Below, one piece after another: positions 44,770-55,678 of a stretch of DNA of 64,000 bases. Numbering within the stretch: position 1 is the first letter of the stretch; the number at the start of each line of letters is the position of its first letter. A program made the translations under genes and the position numbers. The stretch comes from Rhodotorula mucilaginosa. Lineage: Eukaryota > Basidiomycota > Microbotryomycetes > Sporidiobolales > Sporidiobolaceae. The notes beneath the pieces were generated by a model. The model was not told the DNA's origin, made no database searches, and saw only the letters and a program-made list of their open reading frames with translations. Where the stretch lies: the NCBI GenBank assembly GCA_034406715.1, contig CP137875.1, positions 764,086 through 828,085 of the forward strand, written 5' to 3'.

Positions 44770-47348
44770 TCACTTCTGGTCCTTGAGGTCGTAAGACGAG
44801 TCGATCGGTCCGAGCATGAGCTTGACGAGCCACAAGTCCCTGTTTGGCGCCTGCGAGTCAGTCCGAGGAGTTCGCCGGATGGTTCCGTGATGTGGAAGAG
44901 AGGTGCTCACGGGGTCAGTTCTTGACCGGTCGTCTTCATAAAGTCGTCGGCCTCGTTCTGGTAGAAGGGTATTGTCAGTTTGATGTAGTCACTGCACCGG
45001 GGGAGCCATACCGCACCTCGTAGTTGGAAGTCGTCTGCGTGCGAAAGCTTCGTCAGTCCTCCAGCTCCGATCTTCCGCTCGGCCTAGAAAATACACTCAC
45101 GTCGACCAATCCACCGACTTCAGGATGGTTGTCGATCTCTTCGAGGAAGGCCCTAGCTGATAAGTCGTTTCCGATTTGGGCCAACTGGATCGAGAGCGCG
45201 TCTGCGCCGTAGCGGGTCTGCGACAAGGCGGCCTTGGCGTTCTTGATGGCCTGCGGGAGGGGCGAAGGCGAGGAACACGGCCGTCAGCTGTGCTTCTGGG
45301 AGCAGAGCGTCATGCCAGAGTGTCGGGCTTGAGCTTGACGCCCTCGTCGTTGGCAGCTGAGGGCTCACCTTGACGATCGTGTCGCGCGCTTCTCCGCCCG
45401 GCGCACCGTCGGTAACGGCCACAATGAGCAGCGGCTTCTGGAGCGAGTTCTGAGGAAAATAACCTGTCTCAGCTCGGAGTTATCGCGGCGAGCATTTGAG
45501 TGGGATGTAAGCGCACCTGACGAGCGGGGCCGACGAGGAGCGGCTGCAAGATCTTCTGGTCGAGACTCTGCGCGAGGGGTTTCGGAGTCAGTCAGGGCAA
45601 ACGCTTACGCTTAGTCACAGCGAGCTCAAAGGGACTCCTTAGCCTCGAAACGTGGCAAATGCGCGATCGTTCGCCATCCAACTGAAAGGATTCACCGTTC
45701 CGAGCGGAGTGAGACCGCTGAACCGGATGCCGGACAAGAGCTGCTGTGCCTGCTGCTCCGACGTGACGTTGTTGCCAACGGTCTGTGGGACAGGTGGTCT
45801 CAGCCCTCAAAGCCCCTTCCCCCTTGCGAAAGCTTCGGGAGGAAAGGCCATAAGACACGAGAACGCTGCCCACCTTGGAGTTGAGGAAAAAGACCTGCAC
45901 AAGGTGTGGTCAGTTTAAAGCTGATCACGGTGGACTTGGGCCGGCTCACCGAGATGCCGTCCGTGTCGAACAGGGTGGCGGCGGTCGCGACACGCGAGAC
46001 GATCAATTTGGCGTCGTCGATGCGCGAACCGTTCTCCTCGAAAGCTGCGGAAGAAGTTGCCGAGTTAAGTTTTCAACGGTCTTGACCCGGAAGAGAGAAG
46101 AGGGGGAACGCTCAACGTTCCGCCGCCTCTCCCAAGAGGAAGCGCCGCCGCAAAACCAACTCACCCATCGAACCCGAGTCGTCGACCAGCATGACCGTGT
46201 CGAACAAGGCCAGCTTGGCGAGGTCCATCGCGATCTCCATCGGGATGTTCCACTGAGCAGCGATGCGCGGCAAGGCACCCGATTGGGCGATCCGGGCTGC
46301 GAGCTGTTCGAGCGAGCCAGGAGGGTAGAAGGCTTGAATTTTCTGTGCATTAGGGTTCGCAATCGATAGGGTCAACACTGCCACAGTCGACACAGCCCAA
46401 GGCTTCGAGAGTGAAGGCATGGGCTGATCCAAGCCTGAGCGAAAGAGTTGACGCACCTGGTCCATGACGGCCTGCTGCAAGATCTGCGTAATCATCTGCT
46501 GGTTCCCGCCCGGACCACCAGCTCCACCTCCTTGCTGCTGCTGTTGTTGTCCCGGAGCGCCGTAGCCCGCGGGAGGCTGTCCGTAGCCTGTATGCTCCAA
46601 ATGCCGCGTAAGCATCAGCGTGACGGTCTCAAACAAAAAGGAGTCCGTGCCACGAAAGCGCGTCGGAAGGAGCATACCTTGAGGCTGCTGCAGACCATAC
46701 TGGCCTTGCGGCTGACCGTAACCTGTGCAAGCGTGAACAAGGCCAAGATCCCTGCTATCAGTGGGCGAGACCACTATGGCGAGAACCGTTTTCGTTTCGC
46801 GAACGCACCTGGCTGCTGCTGCTGCCCTCCGTACGGCTGCTGCTGCTGCTGAAGGTGACCGCCGTATCCCGGTCCTCCCATCGCGGGCGGCGCACCCGGG
46901 TACGGCATCTGGCCCTGCGGTCCGACTCCGCCGGCTCCCTGTTGAGGAGGACGACCGCCCGGAACGGGAGGCGCGCCGTACGACTGCTGCTGGCCATACT
47001 GGGGTTGCTGACCATAGCCTGTGCGAGGAATGCTTCGGTATCTATCAGCTTCGCTTGCCCTGGGCTTGGACTCGCAGAGCCGAATGGGTGTGAACGCCTG
47101 CACGCACCCTGCTGCTGCTGCTGCTGCGGAGGCTGACCGCCGTATCCACCTGCGCCTCCGTACTGACCCGGCTGCTGGGAGTAGCTCGGCTGCTGTCCGG
47201 GAAAAGCGGCTGCGGCGTGACCAGCGCCCGTCGCGGGCGGGTAAGGCGAAGCGGCGGCGGCACCGGGAGGTTTGCCGTAGCCTGGCGTGGCCGAGGCGCC
47301 GGCGGCCTGAGCGGCGGCGAGTTTGGCGGCGAGACTGCGCTCGTACAT
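44770..47348 (-). CDS. von Willebrand factor A domain protein with Gln/Gly/Tyr-rich start
   Basis: Fourteen exons: 47108-47348, 46809-47018, 46678-46722, 46457-46587, 46165-46342, 45950-46044, 45875-45895 (21 nt), 45696-45782, 45517-45567, 45369-45449, 45101-45250, 45017-45034 (18 nt), 44911-44957, 44770-44839; 474 aa. Exons 1-4 encode GYGQ/PQQ repeats in which each intron interrupts a Gly-Tyr-Gly codon group. Exon 5 starts the VWA domain; MIDAS DxSxS is D263-S267 (VMLVDDSGSM). Later TPLGT, LLIVAVTDGAPGG and FLEEIDNHPEVGGLVD match the fold. No signal peptide, so probably cytosolic; similar VWA proteins are common and mostly uncharacterised in fungi. An upstream ATG at about 47493 sits against a strong donor (ATGGGgtaagt) and would be out of frame after splicing. 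Confidence 0.87.
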
Positions 47349-47875
47349 GGTTCCTGCGTCAGTATGGCCCACTGTACTTGCGAGCGAAGGCGGGTGCTCG
47401 TCGGACGTGGAGCCAAGGTGGGGCACGCTCCCGAGACCGAGGGACCGGTGCAGCCACGAACGGCGTATTCGGGGCAGTCGCACACTTACCCCATGGTTCT
47501 TTCTTACTTGGAGTAGGTGCGCTAGATGTGCTTGTGCGCGAGTGAAGCGAAGGGAGAGAAGGGTCGAAGGAGGTGACGGCGGGAAGTGATGAGGCAACGA
47601 GGCGGTGCAGCTGCACAGCCTCACTCGCGCGGGAGGGCGCGCTTCGGCCACATGAGATGGCTGTTTGGCCTCCCCAATCGGTCGGGAGGTCCTTCTATGC
47701 CAGATACAGCACGTATAGTAAGGTTGGATCGCTATCATATCCCGGACGTCACCTCCGCGGAGGTCCGAAAACCTTCCTGGAGGTCTGAGCGTTCGAGCGG
47801 ATTTTCCTCCCGTCGGCCTTGTCCTCCTCTTCTCTCTTTCCCGTCTCACCGTCACGCAAGTTGACATTCAAGACC
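47349..47875. promoter_or_regulatory. divergent region VWA gene / small coiled-coil gene
   Basis: 527 bases. On the minus strand it contains a probable 5'-leader intron (donor gtaagt near 47487, branch actgac and acceptor gacgcag just before the VWA start). The plus side is C/T-rich before 47876. Confidence 0.5.
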
Positions 47876-48443
47876 ATGGCACAAACCGACGGACCGGAGG
47901 AGGACGGAATGTCGGCCGTAGCACCTGTGCGTCCGCCCCCGTCCAGCCGCAACCCCAACTTCCCAAACTGCCCGAGTCCCTTGTCTCCCAGAGCTGAACT
48001 CGGGTCGTTTTTGACTTGCGCAGACTGAAGCGGCTGTTGAACTCACCCAAACCCTCTCCCCGGCCCCCTCGGTTGAGACCCAACCCGCAGAATCGACGAA
48101 TGCCGCAGCGGCCGTCGACGCGGCGAGCGAAACGCACATCTCGAACACAGACCACTGGCCGCACTGCAAATGCCTCGATCTCCAGAAGGAGCTGCGCGCT
48201 CGGATGCGCGAAACGCAATCCCGAGCGCTCAAAGCCGAAGCCAAGGTCGAGCCACTCGAGCGCAACTTGACCGCGTTGCACCAAAAAGGGGCAGCGCACC
48301 AAGCCGCGGCGGCAACCGCCAAGGACATTGCTGACGGGACCAGGCACATTGTGGCCAAGATCAACCTGCTCCAGAGGGACCTCGATATCTTGACGGAGCA
48401 ACACCGGACGCACTGCGAAGAATTTCAGCAAGCAAGGGGTTAA
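47876..48443 (+). CDS. small coiled-coil protein, unknown
   Basis: Exons 47876-47926 and 48024-48443, 156 aa. Start MAQTDGPEEDGMSAVAP; then an Ala/Thr/Ser-rich segment, WPHCKCLDLQKELRARM, and a predicted coiled coil to the end (NLLQRDLDILTEQHRTHCEEF). The splice is in phase and the leader is pyrimidine-rich, so the gene is plausible. I do not recognise a family. It lies between the VWA gene and an unclear region; a weak N-terminal match to the ORF starting at 49155 hints at duplication. Confidence 0.65.
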
Positions 48444-50129
48444 ATCGATTCGGGGAACCAGGAGGGCCGTTTGCGGGAGACACAGCTCGGGCTCTAGCAC
48501 TCTTTCACGTTCCGCATAGCTTCCCAGTTTGTGCGGTACCAGTTTTTTCGTAGTTCCGCACTGACCCGTTTCCGAGGCACTGTTGAACCTTTCTTTCGGC
48601 GAGGCTCGGTCCTTGCGTTGTGCAACACAAGCGCGATGAACAAGACAGCGCCCAGCTCCTCCCATCTTGCGACAGATTCGCGCGGCAATGGGGAAGAAGG
48701 CTCCGGAGTCGAGACGCCCTGCTGCGCAAGAACCGACTGGATTTTGCTCGTTCAACCGCGCTTTTCGCGAGTTGAGCTCAAGCGTCATGATCTCCTCCCT
48801 GAGCCTGACGAGCATTTCAAAAGTGCCCCAGAAAACAGGCAACTCTGCATCCCACCAAAGAGATTGACGGGATGCGCGCGCAGAAACGCAAACTCATCTC
48901 GGGCACGGTCGAGGCACCAACTGGCAAGGATACTGTAGTCGGGCTCGATGCTACGGCAACTCCGAGAGAACAAACTTGGACGAGTCACTCCGAGGAGAAG
49001 CAAGGAGTGCGGTCATAGTCTCGGGCGTACGAGACCCGAGCGCTTGAGCCGAGTCCCCCTTCCTTTGTTCCTGCCAACTCCTCGGTCTCTCTCCGTCTTC
49101 TCCTCCTTGCCCACTACGGTCCACAGTGTCGCGACCGCCACATACACCACGATCATGACGCAACTTGACCAGCTGGACGAGACTGGAACGTCGCCTGTCC
49201 CATTTTCTCAACCTGCGACTTTCAACCTTCCCAACCCCCAAGTTTTCCCTGCCTACCGCTCACCCGGCTCCCGCTTTCCAAGACTGACTTGCTCCTCTGA
49301 CCCATCGCGTAGATTGACGGAAACCGTCGCGCTTCCCAAGAAATGCCCTTCGAGCCCTTTGTTTGTAACCGCGGCGAAACCAACTTCGACTGCCAACTCG
49401 GACCGTGCTGCTGCTGCCCTTGACACCAGCGAGCACGGCTTGAAGACCCACATTCAGAGCGTCGGCGACCAGAGCTGCCGCGAGATAATGCCCGCAGCAT
49501 CGAGACGAGTCTCGCTGAAGACAAGCCGCAGCTGGACACCACCGTGGCGCTTAACCCTCTTTCGAAATCGTTGTCGCGTTTCCGGCGAGCCTCGGTGGGT
49601 ACGATTCACACGCCGGAGCAGACCAAAAATTGCAGCACGAGACTCCTAGTTGTCTCTGTAATCTGGGGAGAATGTGGCAGGCAGACGGTGTGCCTGCTTT
49701 GCGAGCAAACTCACTGCCGCAAGACGCTCAACTTGGAGCTCAGACGGAACCTCTTCTAAACTTCAACTTTGCTGCGCCTGGAGATGGATCCATCAAGCCG
49801 GCGCCCAGCTCATTCATCCGATCGCAATGGAGACAGATGCCTTGACCGCGGCAAATTCTCAGAGCGCCACCTCCTGCGGTTTCACGGTCAAATCTTTATG
49901 ACGCAAAGATCAGCGCATGTGTGTTTGTGTGTGATGACCTCCTTACTATTTGCACTGCATTTTCGGCATACGACTTCTTTGGAACAGAAAAACTACCGAA
50001 CCGGGAGAGGGGAGATTCCTTGCGACGAGAGAAAACGAGAGAATCGGGGGGATGTGCGGGGCTGACGACGACGACGGCGATGCCTTCCCCCCAACAAAAA
50101 CTCAGAGCGCGAGAGAGAAGAACGCGCGT
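48444..50129. other. 1.7-kb region without a confident gene
   Basis: Both strands contain short fluent frames but no consistent exon chain. Examples: minus strand 48494-48690 reads WEELGAVLFIALVLHNARTE to a stop; plus strand 48850-49017 reads EIDGMRAQKRKLISGTVEAP to a stop; plus strand from 49155 (see its own entry). Each fails for lack of a start or a compatible splice. It could hold one short unannotated gene or decayed copies. Confidence 0.4.
49155..49757 (+). other. possible small gene or decayed copy
   Basis: An ATG after a C/T-rich leader gives MTQLDQLDETGTSPVPF. Over the first 17 residues it matches the start of the gene at 47876 at seven positions without gaps (M1, Q3, D5, E9, G11, S13, V15). 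Further on, the same frame has STANSDRAAAALDTSEHGLK, loosely like the neighbour, then frame support shifts to another frame (SIETSLAEDKPQLDTTVALN). A candidate intron runs from about 49197 to the cgcgtag acceptor at 49312, but the phase does not reach a clean stop. I cannot decide between a real gene and a relic. Confidence 0.25.
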
Positions 50130-50892
50130 TTAGATCTTGGTTCCGGAGACGTCGCCCGACTTGATGGAAGCCTCGAGCTCCTTGTGCTGGCCCTCGAGGT
50201 CCTGCAGGCGCGCCTTGGACGCCTCGATCGACTTCTTCAGCGCCTTGAGCTTCTCCAGCTCCTGCGAGGGCGGGGTGATGATGCGGGGTTGGCAGGTGAG
50301 AGTGTGTGAGAGCGCGAGGGAGGCAGAACGGGTCGGGAACGGCGAGGAAGGGGCGAGAATGGGCGACGCGGTGGAGCACGCGTAGTGATATGAGGGGCGG
50401 GAGTGTCAATAGTCCAGTCAGTAAGGTGCAACTTGGGAGGTTTGGCAGCGCCGTCTGCGATTTGCCGTCCGGAAGAGCGAGAGGTCCCTCCTCTTCTTCG
50501 AGATCTGTTCCTGGACCCCCGCGCCGATAGAAGGGAGGTGTGAACTCACTGCCTCGCGGACGTAGCGCTCCTCCTCTGCCTTTTCGCGCTTGTTGAACGA
50601 CGACTGGCCGTGTCCACTCGGCGCACCTTCCGAGCTGTTCCCAGCGGACACGCGAGGTGCAAGTGACGTGCGGTTGCGCGGGAGGCAGGGTACACGAGAG
50701 TCAGTTCCGAGTGCGCAAAGCCTATCCACCTCGTCCCCCGGGCACGGTGCGGGTGCGAGGTTGACGAGGAGGAAGGAGTGCGAATGCCCGGCGGATGACG
50801 CACCTGACGCGGACCGAAGTCGAGAACGCGGCGACGCGGCGAGCGGGGAGGGCGGCGGCGCGGGTGGCGGTGCGGAGCGAGGCGGTGAGCAT
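50130..50892 (-). CDS. INH1: mitochondrial F1-ATPase inhibitor IF1
   Basis: Small matrix protein that blocks ATP hydrolysis by F1 when the membrane potential falls. Exons 50804-50892, 50550-50634 and 50130-50261 join to 101 aa. Presequence MLTASLRTATRAAALPARRV, then AFSTSVR (likely cleavage region), the inhibitory core SFNKREKAEEERYVREAELE, and a C-terminal coiled coil (KLKALKKSIEASKARLQDLE) that dimerises. Length fits the family. It is divergent from ATP14 across a 316-bp gap. Confidence 0.92.
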
Positions 50893-51208
50893 CTTTGCGC
50901 GTGTGTATCTACAACTGGTGTGTGTGGGGATTGAAAGAGGGATGAGAGCGAGGTGCGGACGCGGTTGGCTGGCCTCGCCCTCGACGACGACTCGGGTAAT
51001 TCCAAGTCTCCTCGTAGCGACTCTTGCTTCACAGGGCGAGCAGTAGTATTACTAGTATATCGACTGCAATAACATCCGACACAAGCATCGCGGTGCCTGT
51101 GGAGAGGAATCGAGGTCGCTTCCCCCTGTCGCTCCCATTGCCAGAGACCGCCGCCCGAAAGAGAGAGCTGGTCGAGTCGCCGCTCGCTCGCTACGCACAG
51201 AGGTCGCC
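50893..51208. promoter_or_regulatory. shared divergent promoter INH1 / ATP14
   Basis: 316 bases between the start codons of two ATP-synthase proteins. It contains a short AT-rich core (agtagtattactagtatatcg, 51042-51062), which is rare for this genome and a candidate TATA or HAP-type region. Confidence 0.6.
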
Positions 51209-52444
51209 ATGTTTGCTCGCCGTGCTCTCCAGGCTGTGCGTTCCATTCCCGTGCTCGCCGTGCCTTTGTCCCGCCGCTCGATGAGGTGGAACGCGAGCAA
51301 AGGCTGACCTCGACCTCGTCTCTCTGCAGGCTCGCCCGCTCGCTCGCTCCTTCTCGGTCCAGCAGGCCGCTCGCAAGGGTCAGTCTTACGCCCTCCATTC
51401 GGTCTGGGCAACGTGTGCCTTTTGCCGGCCTGCCCGCGAGGTTGTGGGAGGGAGCGTCCTCACTTGGACCCGCTCCGACCGGTCGCTGCCGAGCTGCTCC
51501 TCCCTGCCGGTCAACGACCACCGAGACGGAGGCTGGGGAAGGTCGTATACGGTCAGCCTCCTTCCATTACTGACCTTGTCACGATGCCGCGCCGCAGACT
51601 TTGTCCAGGAGCTGTACGTCAAGGAACTCCGCGCCTACAAGCCCAAGCCCGCGGTCAGTTCAAAGACACTTTCTACATAGCGGGGGGTGTCCCTGTCCTT
51701 CCCTCACTCGACGGAAAGCTGACAAACCCCCGCCATACCGGATCCGGATCGGGTACACGCGCGCAGGCCTCGGCCCAGGGCGCGACCAAATCGTACTCGA
51801 CCCCGACCGCCCCCAAGACCCCCGTCGTCCCGGACGCCAACCAGCTCGCCCAGGAACTCGAGGCTTACGACTCGTGCGTTCACACGTGTCCTCTCTCTCT
51901 TCCTGACGGTTCCTGGATTCTTTCGCTCGCTCGAAACGGGGTTTGGTTCCCGAGGGGTTTCGGATGGGGAATGGCGGCCAGCGCGCGAACAAGCGGGCCT
52001 CTTTTGACACAGCGGCCATCTGCTTCGAAGGAACTGGACGGAGTGAGCGGGGTTTGGACCGGGAATGTGGCAGGAGACGGGATCTCGGGTCAGCGAAGCG
52101 AGGAGCAAGAACCGGAAGACTACCAATTCTGGACGAGGAACGCTACTGACTCCCCGAACCTCTTTGTGTCGCCTTCACACCCCTCTTTCCGCTCCTTTCT
52201 CGGTCTTCGCCCAAACCCCCGTCCGATCCCGCAACTCCCCGTCTTTTTTGGGGTCGGATCTCCTCCCTTCCCGATCTTAAAACCACCACACGACGAACCC
52301 CCCACGAGCAGGGCCGTCCCCGTCGACACTTCGTCGTCGTCTTCGGCCGCCGTCGCTGCCGAGTCGGTCGAGGAAGCCGACGCCCTCGGCGCGGACGACT
52401 ACCTCAAGCTGTGCGAGCAGCCCGTCCAGGCCGCCAAGCACTAG
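51209..52444 (+). CDS. ATP14: mitochondrial ATP synthase subunit h
   Basis: Peripheral-stalk subunit of F1Fo ATP synthase. Exons 51209-51235, 51330-51378, 51598-51653, 51768-51874 and 52312-52444 join to 123 aa, about yeast length. MFARRALQARPLARSFSVQQ is a mitochondrial presequence; DFVQELYVKELRAYKPKPA is the conserved core; then TKSYSTPTAPKTPVVPDANQ and ELEAYDS, and an acidic C-terminus (EEADALGADDYLKLCEQP). Introns of 219 and 437 nt are long for this genome. Confidence 0.88.
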
Positions 52445-52910
52445 ATTGGCGTTAAAGCGCGGGTGGTGGTGATGTCTCGACCTCTATGTGGGGATTCTTT
52501 TTGCAAAATGAAGGTAGAAGGACCATATGCGGTGTTGGTTCCAGCTGGGGGAGAGAGGCTTGTCGAGGCCGAGATTGCTGATCCGGCAAGATCCTGTCGT
52601 CTCCTGCATTCGTACGCGGAGAGGATTTCTTAGTTCGGTTCCGGATCGACGTCGCGGTTAGCGTTGCCGGTCTATGGTTCATGCTCTCGACGCTTCATGG
52701 TATTTGAGATTGGAAGAAATCCTTTCTTCGACAGGGGCGGAGAAGATCACGTCTTTCACGCGGCTTCCACGCTCTCGCTATTCATACAGTGTTCCTACCA
52801 GGTTGCTCGCTACGACGGCTCGTTCTACGCAAGCTCTCGCTCGCCTCTCGCTCCTCCTCGGCTCGTTCAGGCGCTCCCCTTCCCCTCCATATCTCATCAA
52901 CCGCATCAGC
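52445..52910. other. intergenic, MET22 promoter
   Basis: 466 bases between tandem genes; the last 100 bases are pyrimidine-rich (cgctcgcctctcgctcctcctcgg). No specific site recognised. Confidence 0.55.
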
Positions 52911-54584
52911 ATGTCATCATCATCAGCTTCGACGACCCAGCAGCCGTACGCGCGCGAGCAAGAGATCGCGATTGCGGCGGTCTTGAAGGCTTCGTTGTTG
53001 GCGCAGAAGATCCAGCAGGAACTGGTCGGCAGTGGCGGGGTGCAGAAGAAGGACAAGAGTCCCGTCACCGGTCAGTCTTTGCTCTCCTCGCTCCCCGGGT
53101 TCTCAGCTGGGGGTTCTTGGTGGTCCGTACACAGGCGTCGGAGGGGGATTCTTCCGTACTGGGCTATGGGTCAATGAGGATGGAAGGCTGGGGGCCAGCG
53201 TGGGGACGGCGGCTTGGTCCGGCAGAAGAGGGGGGCGGTCAACATCTCGAGTTCTCTGGACATTGCACACTCATTACGGAACAGGGAACGTGCTATCGAG
53301 CTTTTGATGTGTGGCGACCCGAGACCAAGGCTGCCGTGCGCCTACCGTAGAAGGATAAGGATCCCAGACGCTGACTCTCCCCCAAACGTCGGGAACACGC
53401 CGCAGTCGGCGACTACACCTCCCAGGCGCTCGTCTCGTCTCTGCTGTTCACCCACTTCCCGCAAGACCAGATCGTCGGCGAGGAAGACTCGTCCGACCTC
53501 CAAAAACCAGAACAAGCCACCGTCAAGGCGCAGATTGTCCGCCTCGCCGGCGAAGCCATGTCGGAATCGTTGCCGCTCTCGGAGGAAGAAGCTGCGTGGA
53601 AGGAAGTCAAAAAAAATGAGAGGGGCGAGAAGGAATGGCTCGAGTTGATCGATCGGGGTAACTCGAACGGCGGTCCGGAGGGCAGGCACTGGGCGCTCGA
53701 CCCTATCGATGGGACCAAGGGCTTCCTCCGCGGCGGGCAGTACGCCGTCTGCCTCGGCTTGATCGAGAACGGTCAGGTCGTCGTCGGCGTCATGGGCTGC
53801 CCCAACTTGCCCGTCGACCCGAAACGGCCCGAGGGGGACAAGGGCGCCCTCTTTGTCGCCGTCCGCGGTCAGGGTGCTTTCCAGGTGGGTTTTCCCGGGC
53901 GTTTGGCATCTTTTGCTGTACCGGGAACTGATGCGCGCATTTTTGTCCGCCGCCCTGCACACCCCTCTCTCCGGAAACTTTTGTGCTCGCCGTTCCTGCT
54001 CGCCATTCTGTACACCCCCCGATCCACAGCGCTCGTTCGCCTCGCCCGAGCTGTCCCGCATCTCGATGAACACCCTCTCGTCACTGTCCGACGCCTCGTT
54101 CTGCGAGTCGGTCGAGGCCGGCCACTCGGACCACGGCACGAACGCGCGGATCGCCAGCTTGCTCGGGATCACGCGCGACTCGGTCCGGATGGACTCGCAG
54201 GCCAAGTACTGCTCGATCGCGAGGGGAGATGGAGATATCTACTTGCGCTTGCCTGTCAGCGACACGTATGAGGAGAAGATCTGGTGAGCGCGCAACCGTG
54301 GCTTTCTCGAGTCGGCGTCAAGGGTCTCGATTCGCGTTGAAAAGCTGTTACTGATAACGAGTGCGACGACGCGCACCACCCACAGGGACCACTCGTCCGG
54401 CTCGCTCCTGGTCGAGGAAGCCGGCGGCGTCGTGTCGGACATGAACGGCAAGCCGCTCGACTTTTCGCTCGGGCGCACCCTCAAGGGCAACAAGGGCGTC
54501 ATTGCCGCGCCCAAGGCGTGGCATGCCCAGGTCATCGAGGCGGTCAAGCAGGCGGTCGAGGAGTCGAAGACGGTGGCCAAGTAG
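52911..54584 (+). CDS. MET22: 3'(2'),5'-bisphosphate nucleotidase
   Basis: Hydrolyses 3'-phosphoadenosine 5'-phosphate, the by-product of PAPS use in sulfate assimilation; the yeast enzyme is the lithium/sodium target Hal2. Exons 52911-53070, 53406-53884, 54030-54283 and 54386-54584 give 363 aa. Metal-site motifs of the IMPase superfamily: DQIVGEEDSSDL (Glu-Glu), then WALDPIDGTKGFLRGGQYAV near residue 150 (DPIDGT), and the C-terminal DHSSGSLLVEEAGG (normally WDxxAG; here the Trp codon is split by the last intron). Asp-Ser-Val...QAKYCSIARGDGDIYLRLP is also family-typical. First intron is 335 nt. It is followed in tandem by MET1. Confidence 0.95.
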
Positions 54585-55678
54585 AGGGTGGCGAGTGGTG
54601 GGGACGCGATGGCAAAGACCTTCGTTCGGGCTTTGTTTTTCGGCACGAGACGACTCCTCGAGGCGAGTCCGAGGTTCTCTTGAGCACAAAGCGGCTCTTC
54701 AACAAGTCGGCTTGGACGCCCGTCGTTTTGGGTACGAACGCCCGACCCGAGCTTTGGACTTCTTCTCGTCTTGCTTCCGCCGGAGAGAACGACCAGGCAA
54801 GCTGGTTTCTCTGTGCCCCCAGCGAGACCGACGGCAAGAGTGTACTTCCTATGCCGTCCGGCGCTATACCCACCGCTTCCTACTCGTGCTCAAGCCTGAC
54901 GGCCATGGTCTCCATTGCATCGTTGCGGAGTGGATTCCTCGAGCCTATTGTGTCCGTATAGATGCCCGAGACCGTTCACCGGGAAGACCTCTGCCTCGAT
55001 AGCCTGACTACACATGAATCCGGAAGCTTTAGCGGGTGAGCTGTAGCCCCGTGGAGTTGACCGGAGATCTGGAGACACAGTCACGTGCCCGGATTTCGGC
55101 CGAATCGCGTGCTCGTCAGGCTGAACTTTTCTCTCCTTCAAGCTGCTGCTTTGCACTGCACCTTGCGAGCTGCTGTGAGCGCACACAGAAGCACCCTGCT
55201 TCCATCTCCCTGCTCGAGCAAGTCGCCTGCTCAACGGCCGCTTGCGACGCTTAGCTGCAGACTCCCGCTTCAGCCAAAAAATCAACCCTCCGATCAGCCG
55301 CAACACGACTCACAAAGCATATCAGCGATCGTGTAGGTACCTCTTCAACAATCTCCGCGATGCTTCAGGAAACGCTCGTGGAGCGGCTCAAGAAAACGGC
55401 GGGGGCAGCCGAGGTCCCTCAACTGTTCGAACGAGGGAATCGGGGCACAGTGTGTGGCATGCCAATCCAAGGGGTCGACGTCGGTGTAACGGACTTTCCG
55501 AGCTTATGCTCAGAGGGGAGCAGGGCATAGGGGCGGACGGGAAACCTGGTCTCCCTCATCGGCGTGTGGCGACGTTCTTACACGATCGAAATCGCCACCG
55601 TACTCGCATCCACCCGGCGAGCGACAGATCCACTGACGCTCTCTATGCCAACCAACAGCGCACTCAAACTCGTCCGCC
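54585..55678. promoter_or_regulatory. MET22-MET1 intergenic region
   Basis: 1094 bases with no convincing gene. It contains the E-box TCACGTGC (55081-55088) about 590 bases upstream of the MET1 start. Open frames here lack splice and codon support. Confidence 0.5.
55081..55088. promoter_or_regulatory. E-box TCACGTGC, candidate Cbf1-type site
   Basis: The octamer holds the palindrome CACGTG with a 5' T, the form bound by yeast Cbf1 at sulfur-assimilation genes. It lies between two such genes. Chance occurrence is possible: CACGTG also occurs inside the transporter gene at 27481-27486. Confidence 0.35.

Noticed and set aside
47868-48842. 324-aa minus-strand ORF over the small coiled-coil gene
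   Set aside because: The plus strand has start, intron and coiled coil in phase; only the 48494-48890 part of the minus strand remains interesting and is noted separately.
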